Assembly (NCBI RefSeq): GCF_002770725.1
Contig: NZ_NQVN01000011.1
Location: 1 to 64,000, forward strand
Length of the DNA stretch: 64,000 nucleotides
Direction of reading: 5' to 3'
Origin: Pleomorphomonas carboxyditropha
GTDB taxonomy: Bacteria; Pseudomonadota; Alphaproteobacteria; Rhizobiales; Pleomorphomonadaceae
Notes under the pieces: model-generated
Told to the model about the DNA's origin: nothing
Databases searched by the model: none
What the model saw: only the letters and a program-made list of their open reading frames with translations
Position numbers and translations under genes: made by a program
Shown: positions 23,888 to 33,229 of the stretch, piece by piece
Numbering within the stretch: the first letter of the stretch is position 1
Layout: the number at the start of each line of letters is the position of its first letter

Positions 23888-24802
23888 GTGAAGCCGATCG
23901 CCGTCATTGGAAACGTCAACGTCGACCTGATCCTCGGTCCGGCCGCGCCCTGGCCGCAGCCGGGCACCGAGATCATCGTCGACCACGACGAACTGCGGGT
24001 CGGCGGCTGCGCCGGCAATTCGGCGCTGACGTTGAAGGCGCTCGGCGTGCCTTTCGCGCTGGCCGCCAGCATCGGCAACGATCGCTTCGGCGCCTGGCTG
24101 GCGAGCGAATTCGGCGAACAGTCCGGGCATTGGCGGGTTCATGAGGAGAACACCACCATTTCCGTCGGCATCACCCATCCCGACGGCGAACGCACCTTCT
24201 TCACCACGCTCGGCCACCTGCCGCATTATGGCGCCGCCGACGTGCTGGCGGCCCTCGACGGCGAGGCGCATCGCGGCGGTTACGCGCTGTTCGCCGGCCC
24301 GTTCCTGATGCCGCGGCTGTCGAGCGAATACGGCCAGCTCTACGACTGGGCCGACAGGTTCGGCATCCGCGTCGCCCTCGACACCGGCTGGCCGCCGGCC
24401 GGCTGGACGCCGGATGTCGTCGCGGCGGCCAGGGGCTGGCTCGCCCGCTCCGCCGTCGCCCTGTTCAACGAGGTGGAAACCACCTCGATCACCGGCCGGG
24501 CCGACGTGCGCGACGCCGCCCGCACCATGCTCGATTTTATGCCCGAGGGCGCCGTCGCCGTCGTCAAGCGCGGCCCGCACGGCGCCCTGGCGGCGTCGGG
24601 CGGCGGCCTCGTCGAGGTGGCGGCCCCGAAGGTCGAGGTGATCGACACCATCGGCGCCGGCGACGTGTTCAATGCCGGCTTCCTGGCGGCGCTGGCCGCC
24701 GGCAAGCCGCTCGAGGCAAGCCTCGCGGCCGGCACGGCCACCGCCTCGCTCGCCGTCTCCACCTATCCGCGCCGCTACGCCCCGCCGGAGTCCCGTTCAT
24801 GA
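23888..24802 (+). CDS. PfkB-family sugar kinase (FrlD-like)
   Basis: A 304-residue ribokinase-family kinase. It starts with GTG at 23888, directly after the SIS stop codon. The N-terminus IAVIGNVNVDLIL is followed by the first PfkB pattern RVGGCAGNSALTLKALG (about 38-54). The second signature DTIGAGDVFNAGFLAAL (about 256-272) carries the catalytic Asp in GAGD. PfkB kinases phosphorylate sugars or sugar derivatives using ATP. In the frl pathway FrlD phosphorylates fructoselysine on O6, then FrlB cleaves it; the same two enzyme types sit together here. It overlaps the ATPase gene by four bases (ATGA). Confidence 0.92.
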   Translation: MKPIAVIGNVNVDLILGPAAPWPQPGTEIIVDHDELRVGGCAGNSALTLKALGVPFALAASIGNDRFGAWLASEFGEQSGHWRVHEENTTISVGITHPDGERTFFTTLGHLPHYGAADVLAALDGEAHRGGYALFAGPFLMPRLSSEYGQLYDWADRFGIRVALDTGWPPAGWTPDVVAAARGWLARSAVALFNEVETTSITGRADVRDAARTMLDFMPEGAVAVVKRGPHGALAASGGGLVEVAAPKVEVIDTIGAGDVFNAGFLAALAAGKPLEASLAAGTATASLAVSTYPRRYAPPESRS

Positions 24803-25872
24803 GCGCCCTCGTCGTCGACAACATCCGCAAGTCCTTCGGCGACGTCGAGACGCTGAAGGGCATCGACATCTCCCTGGAAAGCGGCGAATTCCTGGTGCTG
24901 CTGGGCGCCTCCGGCTGCGGCAAGTCGACGCTGCTCAACATCATCGCCGGCCTCGCCGAGCCCTCGGGCGGCGATGTCCGGCTCGATGGCCGCTCGCTGA
25001 TCGGCGTCCATCCCAAGGACCGCGACATCGCCATGGTGTTCCAGTCCTATGCGCTCTATCCCAACCTTTCGGTGCGGCGGAACATCGGCTTCGGCCTGGA
25101 AATGCGAAAAGTTCCGGTTGCCGAGCGGGAAAAGGCCGTCGCCGAGGCGGCGCGGCTGTTGCAGATCGAGCCGCTGCTCGACCGCCGGCCGAGCCAGCTC
25201 TCCGGCGGCCAGCGCCAGCGCGTCGCCATCGGCCGGGCGCTGGTGCGCCATCCCAAGCTGTTCCTGTTCGACGAGCCGCTATCCAACCTCGACGCCAAGC
25301 TCCGCATGGAGATGCGCACCGAGCTGAAGCGGCTGCACCAGATGATGAAGACCACCGTGGTCCACGTCACCCACGATCAGATCGAGGCGATGACGCTGGC
25401 CACCCGCATCGCCGTGATGCGCAACGGCCAGATCGAGCAGTTCGGCACGCCGGAGGAAATCTACAACCGGCCGGCCACGCTCTACGTCGCCACCTTCGTC
25501 GGCGCGCCGCCGATGAACCTGCTCGACGTAGTCGCCACCGGCCATGGCCTGCTGATCGCCGGCAGCGACACGGTGATCCCGGCTCCCGCCTCGCTTCTGG
25601 CCGGTCTGCCGGCCGGCGGCCTCAAGCTCGGCATCCGGCCCGAATCTTTCCGTGCCGAGGCCGGCGGCCTGCCGCTGACGCTTCGCTGCGACGTGACCGA
25701 ACTCACCGGCCCCGAGCTGATCCTCTCCGGCAGCATCGGCGGCCAGCGCCTCGTCGCCACCCTGCCGCCGCGCATCCGCGCCGCCGTCGGCAGCGACGTG
25801 ACGCTGTCGCTCGACGTCGAGGCGCTGCACGTTTTCGACGGCGAGACCGGCAAGCGCATCGAGACCGTCTGA
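24799..25872 (+). CDS. CUT1 sugar ABC transporter ATP-binding protein (UgpC/MsmK family)
   Basis: A 357-residue ATPase. Walker A is GASGCGKSTLL (about 36-46), the Q-loop lies in MVFQSYALYPN, the signature is LSGGQRQRVAIGRAL (about 134-148), Walker B is LFLFDEPLSNLD (about 154-165), and the switch His is in THDQIEAMTL. Residues 240-357 form the OB-type TOBE domain of MalK-like proteins. It powers the importer formed by the two upstream permeases. The Bacillus frl operon instead relies on a shared ATPase (MsmX) encoded elsewhere, so this locus is self-contained. Confidence 0.95.
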   Translation: MSALVVDNIRKSFGDVETLKGIDISLESGEFLVLLGASGCGKSTLLNIIAGLAEPSGGDVRLDGRSLIGVHPKDRDIAMVFQSYALYPNLSVRRNIGFGLEMRKVPVAEREKAVAEAARLLQIEPLLDRRPSQLSGGQRQRVAIGRALVRHPKLFLFDEPLSNLDAKLRMEMRTELKRLHQMMKTTVVHVTHDQIEAMTLATRIAVMRNGQIEQFGTPEEIYNRPATLYVATFVGAPPMNLLDVVATGHGLLIAGSDTVIPAPASLLAGLPAGGLKLGIRPESFRAEAGGLPLTLRCDVTELTGPELILSGSIGGQRLVATLPPRIRAAVGSDVTLSLDVEALHVFDGETGKRIETV

Positions 25873-25883
25873 CGGCCTTTCGG

Positions 25884-27104
25884 CTACTTCAGCCGCGACC
25901 GTTCGATATTCGGCAGGAATACCGTCAGCAGGCCGAAAGCCGGCAGGAACGCGCAGACGTGATAGACGAAGTCGATGCCCTTGACGTCGGCGACCTGGCC
26001 GAGCACGGCGGCGCCGATGCCGCCGATGCCGAAGGAAAATCCGAAGAAAAAGCCGGCGATCATGCCGACCTTGCCGGGCACCAGCTCCTGGGCGAACACG
26101 ATGATCGCCGAGAAGGCCGAGGCGAGCACCAGGCCGATGATCACGGTGAGCACCACGGTCCAGACCAGGCCGACATAGGGCAGCGCCAGCGAAAAGGGCA
26201 GCACGCCGAGGATCGACACCCAGATGACCGGCTTGCGACCGATGCGATCGCCGATCGGCCCGCCGATGACCGTGCCGGCCGCCACCGCGCCGAGGAACAC
26301 GAACAGCAGCATCTGCGACTGTTGGACGCTGACGCCGAATTTGTGCATCAGATAGAAGGTGTAGTAGCTCGAAAGGCTGGCGAGATAGATATATTTCGAG
26401 AACACCAGACAGCCGAGCACGGCCAGCGCGGTGATGACGCGCCAGCGCGGCAGCGAGACATGGGGCGTCGCGATCGCGCGCCTGGCGGCCGTCTTGCGGT
26501 GGCGGCCATACCAGTTGCCGACCTGCCATAGCACGATCATCGCCAGCAGCGCGGCGGCCGAGAACCAGGCGACGCTCTTCTGCCCGTGCGGCAGCACGAT
26601 GAAGGCGGCGAGCAGCGGCCCCAGCGCCGAGCCGAAATTGCCGCCGACCTGGAACAGCGACTGTGCCAAGCCATAGCGGCCGCCCGACGCCATGCGGGCG
26701 ACGCGCGACGATTCCGGATGGAACACCGACGAGCCCATGCCGATCAGCGCGCAGGCGACGAGCAGCAGATGGTAGCTGTGGACGTTGGCGAGCAGCAGCA
26801 GGCCGAGAAGGGTGAAGCCCATGCCGATCGCCAGCGAATAGGGCTGCGGATGCCGGTCGGTGTAGCTGCCGACCAAGGGCTGAAGCAGCGAGGCGGTGAA
26901 CTGGAAGGTCAGCGTCATCAGGCCGATCTGGCCGAAATCGAGCGCATAATTCTCTTTCAGCATCGGATAGAGGCCGGTCAGCAGCGACTGCATCATGTCG
27001 TTGAGCATGTGGCAGAAGCTGATGGCGAAGATCACGGAAAAGGCGGTTGTCGTCGCGGACGGAACGGCGGCCGGTGCTGTGGTATCGGTCAACTGGCACT
27101 CCAT
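25884..27104 (-). CDS. MFS efflux transporter, fosmidomycin-resistance (Fsr) type
   Basis: A 406-residue, 12-helix major facilitator, close to the length of E. coli Fsr. Family features are SFCHMLNDMMQSLLTGLYPML in the first helix, QFTASLLQPLVGSYTDRHP (the loop 2-3 motif region), GMGSSVFHPESSRVARMAS, and SSYYTFYLMHKFGVSVQQSQ in the second half. Fsr proteins export fosmidomycin and related small molecules. It is divergent from an AraC-type regulator with a cupin domain, which probably controls it. The N-terminus before the first helix is low in complexity (TTAPAAVPSATTT). Confidence 0.88.
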   Translation of the reverse strand: MECQLTDTTAPAAVPSATTTAFSVIFAISFCHMLNDMMQSLLTGLYPMLKENYALDFGQIGLMTLTFQFTASLLQPLVGSYTDRHPQPYSLAIGMGFTLLGLLLLANVHSYHLLLVACALIGMGSSVFHPESSRVARMASGGRYGLAQSLFQVGGNFGSALGPLLAAFIVLPHGQKSVAWFSAAALLAMIVLWQVGNWYGRHRKTAARRAIATPHVSLPRWRVITALAVLGCLVFSKYIYLASLSSYYTFYLMHKFGVSVQQSQMLLFVFLGAVAAGTVIGGPIGDRIGRKPVIWVSILGVLPFSLALPYVGLVWTVVLTVIIGLVLASAFSAIIVFAQELVPGKVGMIAGFFFGFSFGIGGIGAAVLGQVADVKGIDFVYHVCAFLPAFGLLTVFLPNIERSRLK

Positions 27105-27214
27105 GGCGCAGCCGGCGGTGTGCTCGGACGCCGGCAGGCTGCGACAATACCGGTTTCGGCGCTTCCTGCCTTCGTGATATGGTCCAATTCTTCTTCGACT
27201 GGGCCAACTTCACC

Positions 27215-28072
27215 ATGGATCTCAACTTCTCTCCAGCCATAGCCGAGCAGGCGAACCGCTCGGTCGCCCCGTGGTCGGAGGAGCCGCAGGCAAAATGCGT
27301 CGAATGGCTGGAGCGGGCGGTCGGACCGATCGTCGCCAAGGCCAGCGAATATGCCGACGGGCACGTCGTTCCACCCCATCGGCACAGCCGCGCCCAGATG
27401 ATCTACGCGCTGTCCGGCGTGGTGACGGTGGCGATGCCCGGCGAGCGCTGGATGGTGCCGCCCGACCACGCCCTCTGGGTGCCGGCCGGCACCCAGCATT
27501 CGGTCACCGCCAGCGGCCACGTCAGTATGCGCTCGATCTACGTGAAGCCCGGCGCCGTCGCCGACCTGCCGACCCGCGGCCGGGTTGTGGAGCTGACCGG
27601 CCTGATGCGCAGCCTGATGCTGGAAGCGGTGACCCTGCCGCAGTGCTACGAGCCGACCAGCCGGGCGGGCCTGGTGATGGCGCTGATTCTGGAGGAAATT
27701 CCTCGCCTGCCGGTGCGTCCGCTCGGCCTGCCGTTTCCCGCCGATCCCCGCATGGCCGCCCTGTGCCACCGTTTCCTGGAAGCGCCGACGCCCCGGGCGA
27801 ACATCGACGATTGGGCGGACGGCCTGGCCATGAGCCGCCGCACCTTCACTCGGGCCTTCCGCCGCGAGACCGGGCTCAGCCTGTCCGAATGGCGCCAGCA
27901 GGCCTGCCTGTTCGCCGCATTGCCGCGCCTTGCCGGCGGCGAAAGCGTCACCAGCGTCGCGCTCGACCTCGGCTACGACAGCTCGTCGGCCTTTTCGACC
28001 ATGTTCAAGCGCATGACCGGCGCGACGCCGGGGCGCTACCTGCGCGAGGCGACAAGCCTCAACGCGGGCTGA
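27215..28072 (+). CDS. AraC-family regulator with N-terminal cupin domain
   Basis: About 285 residues from ATG 27215; an in-frame ATG at 27179 would add 12. The N-terminal cupin carries HVVPPHRHSRAQMIYALSG with metal-type His residues, then MVPPDHALWVPAGTQHSV. The C-terminal AraC DNA-binding domain has MSRRTFTRAFRRETGLSLSEW and, as second helix-turn-helix, SVTSVALDLGYDSSSAFSTMF. The pattern fits the NimR/YdeC-like AraC group, which controls a neighbouring drug exporter. It is divergent from the Fsr-like MFS gene. Its 3' end overlaps the aldose dehydrogenase gene on the other strand by 14 bases. Confidence 0.9.
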   Translation: MDLNFSPAIAEQANRSVAPWSEEPQAKCVEWLERAVGPIVAKASEYADGHVVPPHRHSRAQMIYALSGVVTVAMPGERWMVPPDHALWVPAGTQHSVTASGHVSMRSIYVKPGAVADLPTRGRVVELTGLMRSLMLEAVTLPQCYEPTSRAGLVMALILEEIPRLPVRPLGLPFPADPRMAALCHRFLEAPTPRANIDDWADGLAMSRRTFTRAFRRETGLSLSEWRQQACLFAALPRLAGGESVTSVALDLGYDSSSAFSTMFKRMTGATPGRYLREATSLNAG

Positions 28073-29201
28073 GCCGCAGCAGCCGCCCCGGGCTCGCGTC
28101 CTCGATGACCCACACCGCGCCGTCGGGCGCCACCGCCACGTCGCGGATGCGTCCTTCCATGGAAAAGCGCTCGTCCTCGTGCGCGCTGTCGCCATGAACG
28201 GTCACCCGCGACAGCGACTGGGTCTTGAGGCCGCCGATCAGCAGCGATCCCTTCCAGGCGGGGAACAGGTCGCCCTCGTAGAAGGCAAGGCCGGCCGGCG
28301 CGATCACCGGGTTCCAGTAAAGCGCCGGCTCGCGGAATTCCGGCCGGGTCGGCGGCTTGGGGATCGGCGTTCCGTTGTAATTGTCGCCGTAGGACACCTC
28401 CGGCCAGCCGTAGTTGACGCCCGGCTCGATCAGGTTCAGTTCGTCGCCGCCCTTCGGCCCCATCTCGTGCAGCCAGAGGCGACCGTCGGGGGCAAACGCC
28501 AGGCCGTAGGGGTTGCGGTGGCCGGTGGTCCAGGTCTCGGCGCGCACACCGCCGGCGCCCGCCTCCGGATTGCCCGGCGCCGGCTTGCCGTCGAGCGTCA
28601 GGTGCAGCACCTTGCCGAGCGCGAGATCGGGATCCTGCGCCGTATTCGGCCGCATGCGGTCGCCGGAGGTGAGGAACAGCGACTTGCCGTCCGGCGCGAA
28701 GGCGATGATGCCGCCCGGCTGGCCGCCCTTGCCCTTCGGCATCTGCCGCCAGATCACCTCGAGGCCGTCGAGCCGCGCCGCGCCCTGCTGTTCGGCCAGC
28801 GTCGCGCGGGCGAGCGCCAGCGAGCTGCCGCCGTCGCCCGGCTCGACATAGGTGAAGTAGATGCGCCGGCTGTCGGCGAAATCCGGGGCGAGCGCCACGT
28901 CGAGCAGGCCGTTCTGGCCGGCATGCTCGACTTTCGGCACGCCCGACACTTCGACCGGATCGCCGCCCTGGCGATTGACGAGGAATATCTCGCCGGGCTT
29001 GGTGGTGACGATCAGTCGGTCGGCATCGATGACGGCGATCGCCCACGGCAAATCGAAGCGCGCCACCGTCTGGGCCTGGAAAGGCAGCTTGGTCGTCGCC
29101 TTGTTGGGGCCGGCGTTTTCCGGCGCGGCGGCGGCCGGCGTTGCGGCAACGGCGGCGATAGCGGCCGCCGCGAGCATGGTCTGTCGGAAAAAGGCGGGCA
29201 T
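28059..29201 (-). CDS. PQQ-dependent soluble aldose sugar dehydrogenase
   Basis: A 380-residue protein from ATG 29201, with GGAGGAG eight bases upstream. A signal peptide (MPAFFRQTMLAAAAIAAVAA to PAAAA) sends it to the periplasm. The six-bladed propeller of the GDH-B/YliI group is seen in LPWAIAVIDADRLIVTTKPG, HAGQNGLLDVALAPDF, PGGIIAFAPDGKSLFLTSGD, WTTGHRNPYGLAFAPDGRLW and HEMGPKGGDELNLIEPGVNYGWP. Such enzymes oxidise aldoses to lactones with PQQ and calcium. No PQQ synthesis genes are in the window. It is convergent with the AraC gene and has a 14-base overlap at the ends. Confidence 0.9.
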   Translation of the reverse strand: MPAFFRQTMLAAAAIAAVAATPAAAAPENAGPNKATTKLPFQAQTVARFDLPWAIAVIDADRLIVTTKPGEIFLVNRQGGDPVEVSGVPKVEHAGQNGLLDVALAPDFADSRRIYFTYVEPGDGGSSLALARATLAEQQGAARLDGLEVIWRQMPKGKGGQPGGIIAFAPDGKSLFLTSGDRMRPNTAQDPDLALGKVLHLTLDGKPAPGNPEAGAGGVRAETWTTGHRNPYGLAFAPDGRLWLHEMGPKGGDELNLIEPGVNYGWPEVSYGDNYNGTPIPKPPTRPEFREPALYWNPVIAPAGLAFYEGDLFPAWKGSLLIGGLKTQSLSRVTVHGDSAHEDERFSMEGRIRDVAVAPDGAVWVIEDASPGRLLRLSPR

Positions 29202-29285
29202 GTCCGTGTCTCCTCCGGCTGAGCCGGCATGCCGGCACCTCTGGAAGATTTGGGAAGCCGTCACCTGTTCTCAAGGGGCGAAGGC

Positions 29286-30695
29286 CTACAACCAGCCGAG
29301 CAGCTTCCACCACAGGAAGTCGATCGGCACCAGCAGGACGAGCGTGATCAGCGCCAGCGGCACCGTCACCCTGACGAGATGGTCGAGCTTTTCGCCGGAA
29401 AGCTGCATCGCCACCACCAGCGGCCCGACCTGGTAGGGAAACAGCACCGTCGAGAAGCCGACCACCTGGGTCATCAGCACGGTCATGGCGCCGTAGCCGG
29501 TGAGCGCCGCGAGGTCGCCGGTCATCGGCGTCAATACGGCCGGCGCGCTCGGCACCGTCGTGAACATGCCGGTGACGAAGGACAGGAAGGTCAGCGAGAA
29601 GAAGTTGGCGGCGTCATGCCCCGGCGCCAGCGGCAGCACCGAGGTGAGAAAGGCGCCGAGCTTGCTACCGAGGCCGGAGGCGCCCACCACCGCGCCGAGC
29701 GCCAGCGCGCCGGCAACGAACAGCAACAGGCCGAAATCGACCGATTGCCGGAAGGCCGGCGGGCTCACCACGCCGATGCGGGGAGCCAGCAGCAGCACGG
29801 CGGCGCCGAGGCCGACCCAGGCGGCGTTGATGCCGTGCAGGCTGTCGGTCATCCAGAACGCCAGCGTCAACAGCAGGATGGCGATCACCTTGCCCTGCCC
29901 CGCCTTGCCGGTCGCGGCGGCCGCCGCCGTCGTGCCGAGCGGCTCGCCGACCTTGGCCGGAAACAGCGCGAGCACCAGCGCCACGGTAAGGACCGACTTG
30001 ACGATGCCGAGCACCGGATAGTGCAGGAGGAGATAGTCGGTATAGGTGAAATGGATGCCGAGGATGGTTTCGGCCGAGCCGGCCAGCACCATGTTCGGGA
30101 TGTTGGCCGGCAGGATGGCGAAGCTCGGCATGTTGCAGCCGATGGCCAGGATGGCGGCGATGCCGATGCGGCCGTTCGAGCCCTTGCCGAAGCCGCAGCG
30201 GTCGGCGAGCGCCATGCCGATCGGCACCATCACCACGGCACGCCCCACCGACGACGGCATCAGGAAGCCGAGGATCATGCAGGCGAGCATCAGCCCGCCG
30301 ATCAGGCGCGGATAGCTTCGCGTCAAAAGCGGCGCGATGAAACCGGCGAGACGGCCATCGAGACCGGTGGCGCTGACCGCCGCGCCGATCACGAAGCCGG
30401 AGATGATCAGCCACACCGCCGCCGAGGCAAAGCCGGAGAACACCAGCGGCGCCGGCTGCAGGCCGGCGATCAGCACCGATGCAAACAAGAGCAGGCTGGC
30501 GAAATATCCCGGCACCAGAGCCGTCGCCCACAGCCCGAGCGTGACGAGCACGATGGCGAGCGTGATGCCGCCGGACGGACCGAGCGCCGCCGGCGACCAC
30601 AAGGCGATGATAGCGGCAAGCAGCAGAACCGCCGCGAGAACGGCGTGGCGGATGGTGAACGCTTGGCTGGTGACCATGAACGGACTCTCGGACAT
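29286..30695 (-). CDS. DASS/SLC13-family anion transporter
   Basis: A 469-residue membrane protein with about 12 hydrophobic segments. Family marks include LIISGFVIGAAVSATGLDGRLA, FLMPSSVGRAVVMVPIGMALAD (conserved SNT-like position after helix 5 is SSVGR here), and FTTVPSAPAVLTPMTGDLA (the second repeat's SxPA-type motif). DASS carriers import dicarboxylates, citrate or sulphate with sodium; here the usual Ser-Asn-Thr signature is not obvious, so the substrate is open. The start at 30695 is possible; an internal ATG at 30677 is an alternative. The gene is divergent from a GNAT gene. Confidence 0.85.
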   Translation of the reverse strand: MSESPFMVTSQAFTIRHAVLAAVLLLAAIIALWSPAALGPSGGITLAIVLVTLGLWATALVPGYFASLLLFASVLIAGLQPAPLVFSGFASAAVWLIISGFVIGAAVSATGLDGRLAGFIAPLLTRSYPRLIGGLMLACMILGFLMPSSVGRAVVMVPIGMALADRCGFGKGSNGRIGIAAILAIGCNMPSFAILPANIPNMVLAGSAETILGIHFTYTDYLLLHYPVLGIVKSVLTVALVLALFPAKVGEPLGTTAAAAATGKAGQGKVIAILLLTLAFWMTDSLHGINAAWVGLGAAVLLLAPRIGVVSPPAFRQSVDFGLLLFVAGALALGAVVGASGLGSKLGAFLTSVLPLAPGHDAANFFSLTFLSFVTGMFTTVPSAPAVLTPMTGDLAALTGYGAMTVLMTQVVGFSTVLFPYQVGPLVVAMQLSGEKLDHLVRVTVPLALITLVLLVPIDFLWWKLLGWL

Positions 30696-30795
30696 CGGGG
30701 CGATTCTGAAGATGCCGCCGCAGCCTATCCGAAGCGCAGCTTTGAGTTTAGTGTGTCATGCAAAGAGCAGGCGGCCAGCGAGACGGGTTTTCCCA

Positions 30796-31287
30796 ATGGA
30801 CCTTCTGGTGAAGCTTTACGACGTCGAGCCCGATGCCGATCTCGATCGCCGGCTGAAGGAAAGCGGCGTCGTCATCCGCCGGGCGCTGGCGCCCGAGCTC
30901 GACACCATCCGCGCCTTCATCGCGACCCGCTTCAGCGCCGGCTGGGTGAGCGAGGCGCAGGTCGCCTTTTCGCGCGATCCCAACGCCTGCCTGATTGCCG
31001 TCAGGGACGGCAAGCTGCTGGGCTTTGCCTGCTACGACGCCGTCGCCCTCGGCTTCTTCGGGCCGACCGGCGTCGACGAGGCGGCGCGCGGCCTCGGCAT
31101 CGGCAAGGCGCTGCTCATCCGCACGCTGCTCGCCATGCGCGAGCGCGGCTACGGCTACGCCGCCATCGGCTGGGCCGGCCCGGTGGAGTTCTACGCCCGC
31201 GCCGTCGGCGCCATGCCGATCCCCGGTTCGGAGAAAAGCGTCTACGCCGGCCTGCTCGATCCGCTGGTACACGTGCCGACCGGATAG
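30796..31287 (+). CDS. GNAT-family N-acetyltransferase
   Basis: A 163-residue acetyltransferase starting at ATG 30796. The acetyl-CoA site is seen in VDEAARGLGIGKALLIRTLLA (about 97-117; key motif RGLGIGKAL). Beta-strand 4 is CLIAVRDGKLLGFACYD, and YGYAAIGWAGPVEFYARAVGAMPI carries the usual C-terminal beta-alpha unit. The acceptor amine is unknown. It lies between the DASS carrier and the GH20 gene, with which it is convergent. Confidence 0.88.
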   Translation: MDLLVKLYDVEPDADLDRRLKESGVVIRRALAPELDTIRAFIATRFSAGWVSEAQVAFSRDPNACLIAVRDGKLLGFACYDAVALGFFGPTGVDEAARGLGIGKALLIRTLLAMRERGYGYAAIGWAGPVEFYARAVGAMPIPGSEKSVYAGLLDPLVHVPTG

Positions 31288-31291
31288 AACG

Positions 31292-33208
31292 TCACAAGGT
31301 CGGGCAGAATCGGACCAGCCCTTGAAACCGTGACCAATCCTTGCGCGCGGTTGGCGTCCAGCCCGCCTCGGCGACGGCGGCGAGCCGAGGGAATACCAGA
31401 TGATTGAAGTGGGCGCGGCTGGCGATCAGCTCGGTCCAGATGCAGGCCTGGATGCCCTTCAGCTTCGGCAGCAGGTCGGCCGGAATGTCGTCGCCCACCT
31501 CGTAGGCGTAGGCCGCTTCCAGCGAGGTGGCCCCAGCCCAGCTCATGCCGGCCTCGTCCCAATCGGATGAGCGGGCCATGTCGAGATAGTAGGCTTCGGC
31601 CGGCGCCATGACGATGTCGTAGCCGCGCCGGGCAAGGCCGGCGCCGATCGCCGCCTTCTGCCAGACGGTGAGGAGCGTGCCCTCCGTCTCGACGCCATCG
31701 CCGTTGCCCACCTCGTTCCAGCCGGCGAGCTTGCGGCCGCGTTGCCCAAGCATCGCCTGCACCTTGCGCATGAAATGCGACTGCAGCGCCTCGGCGCCGT
31801 CGACGCCGAGATCGGCCATCAGCCGGCGCGCCAGCGGCGAGAACAGCCAGGCTCCCTCGGCCACCTCGTCGCCGCCGACGTGCAGGTAAGGCGACGGGAA
31901 CAGCTCGGCGAGGTCGTCGAACACCGCGCCGAGCACCGTCCAGGTAAGGCCGACGGCCGGGTTGAGGGCATTGTTGGCGAAGCCCTGCACCGAGGCATAG
32001 GCGCCGGCCGGCTCGTCGGGGTCGGCGAGCGCCGGCAGGGCGGCCAGCGCGGCAGTGCCGTGACCGGGAATGTCGATCTCCGGCACGATCCCGATATTGA
32101 GACGCGCGGCTTGGGCGACCAATGCTCGGACGTCGGCATGACTGTAGAAGCCGCCGCTCGAATGGTGGCCGTCGCCGAGCTGCGGCGGCAGCGCCGCCTC
32201 AGGCCCGCGCTGCGAGCCGATGGACGTCAGTTCCGGATAGCCGCGAATTTCCAGCCGCCAGGCCTCGTCGTCGCTGAGGTGCCAGTGGAAAATATTGAGC
32301 CGGAGATAGGCGAGGATGTCGAGGAAGCGGGCGACATCGGCCACGGAAAAGAAGCGGCGGGCGGTGTCGAGATGGCAGCCGCGCCAGGCAAAGCGCGCGG
32401 CGTCGGCGATATGGCCGTGCGCCGGAAAGCGGCAGCCGGCGCGGGCGCCGCGCGAGAGTTGGCCGAGCGCCGTCAACCCGTATTGCCGACCGGCAGGGCC
32501 AGCAGCGGTGAGCAGGACATCGTCGTCGCGGAAATCGAGGCGATACGCCTCCCGCCCGAGCGCGGCATCGCTGGCAAAGCGCAACAAACGGTCGCCGGGC
32601 AATGCCATCAGCGAAAAGGGGACCGGCTCCAGCGGAAACAACCGCCGAAACAGCGCCGTCATCGTCGAGACGGCGGACAATTCGTCGGCGGTCGCGCCGT
32701 CGGCCGGCACGAGATAGCCGGGAAGCCGGTCGGACGGCGTAAGCTCCGCCTCGGCCGGCCAGGGCGTCAGCGCGTAGACGGCCGGCCCTGCCGCCGCGCC
32801 TTGCCCGGACGCTTCGTGCCGCAGGTCACCAACCGTCACCGGCCACCGCGCCCCGTCGGCCAGCGTCATATAGGCCGAGACGATCCCCTCCCCGCGATGC
32901 TGCGGCGCGCCGGCGATATCGCCGAGCGAGAAGCGCCAGACGTCGCCGGGCGCCAGCCGCAAGCCGTCCGGCGGCGCCACCTCGTGGAAATAGCCGCGCC
33001 GGTCGAGGAGGCGCGCGTTGTCGGCGGCCGGATCGTGGCCGGCGAAGCGCAGCGTCGTGAAGGCAAGACGAAAGCTCTCAACCGGCGTGGCGCCGAGGTT
33101 CCAGAGCTCGAACAGCAGGCGGCCTGCCGGATCGGCATCGGCCGGTTGCCAGCGGCAATCGAGGTGAAACCGGGTTGCCTCGGGAACGGTCGCATATCGG
33201 TCGGTCAT
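31292..33208 (-). CDS. GH20 beta-N-acetylhexosaminidase
   Basis: A 638-residue glycoside hydrolase family 20 enzyme, which removes terminal GlcNAc or GalNAc. The catalytic Asp-Glu pair is in LHVGGDEVAEGAW (about 445-450). Other GH20 marks are FAWRGCHLDTARRFFS, LNIFHWHLSDDEAWRLEI, YPELTSIGSQRG and IVPEIDIPGHGTAAL. The N-terminal 180 residues are a beta-rich domain of the HexNAc type. There is no signal peptide, so it probably acts in the cytoplasm on imported saccharides. GGAGGG lies six bases before the ATG. The upstream gap contains a short relic of an araC gene (33230-33261). Confidence 0.93.
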   Translation of the reverse strand: MTDRYATVPEATRFHLDCRWQPADADPAGRLLFELWNLGATPVESFRLAFTTLRFAGHDPAADNARLLDRRGYFHEVAPPDGLRLAPGDVWRFSLGDIAGAPQHRGEGIVSAYMTLADGARWPVTVGDLRHEASGQGAAAGPAVYALTPWPAEAELTPSDRLPGYLVPADGATADELSAVSTMTALFRRLFPLEPVPFSLMALPGDRLLRFASDAALGREAYRLDFRDDDVLLTAAGPAGRQYGLTALGQLSRGARAGCRFPAHGHIADAARFAWRGCHLDTARRFFSVADVARFLDILAYLRLNIFHWHLSDDEAWRLEIRGYPELTSIGSQRGPEAALPPQLGDGHHSSGGFYSHADVRALVAQAARLNIGIVPEIDIPGHGTAALAALPALADPDEPAGAYASVQGFANNALNPAVGLTWTVLGAVFDDLAELFPSPYLHVGGDEVAEGAWLFSPLARRLMADLGVDGAEALQSHFMRKVQAMLGQRGRKLAGWNEVGNGDGVETEGTLLTVWQKAAIGAGLARRGYDIVMAPAEAYYLDMARSSDWDEAGMSWAGATSLEAAYAYEVGDDIPADLLPKLKGIQACIWTELIASRAHFNHLVFPRLAAVAEAGWTPTARKDWSRFQGLVRFCPTL

Positions 33209-33229
33209 CGAAAACCCTCCCCCGGAACC

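Noticed and set aside
22352-24580. A 742-codon open frame on the minus strand opposite permease, SIS and kinase genes
   Set aside because: Composition is Gly/Asp/Arg/Gln-rich with no domains; it is the shadow of three well-identified genes.
25279-27339. A 686-codon minus-strand frame across the ATPase and Fsr-like genes
   Set aside because: The true frames on both strands (ATPase, Fsr) carry clear motifs; this one has none.
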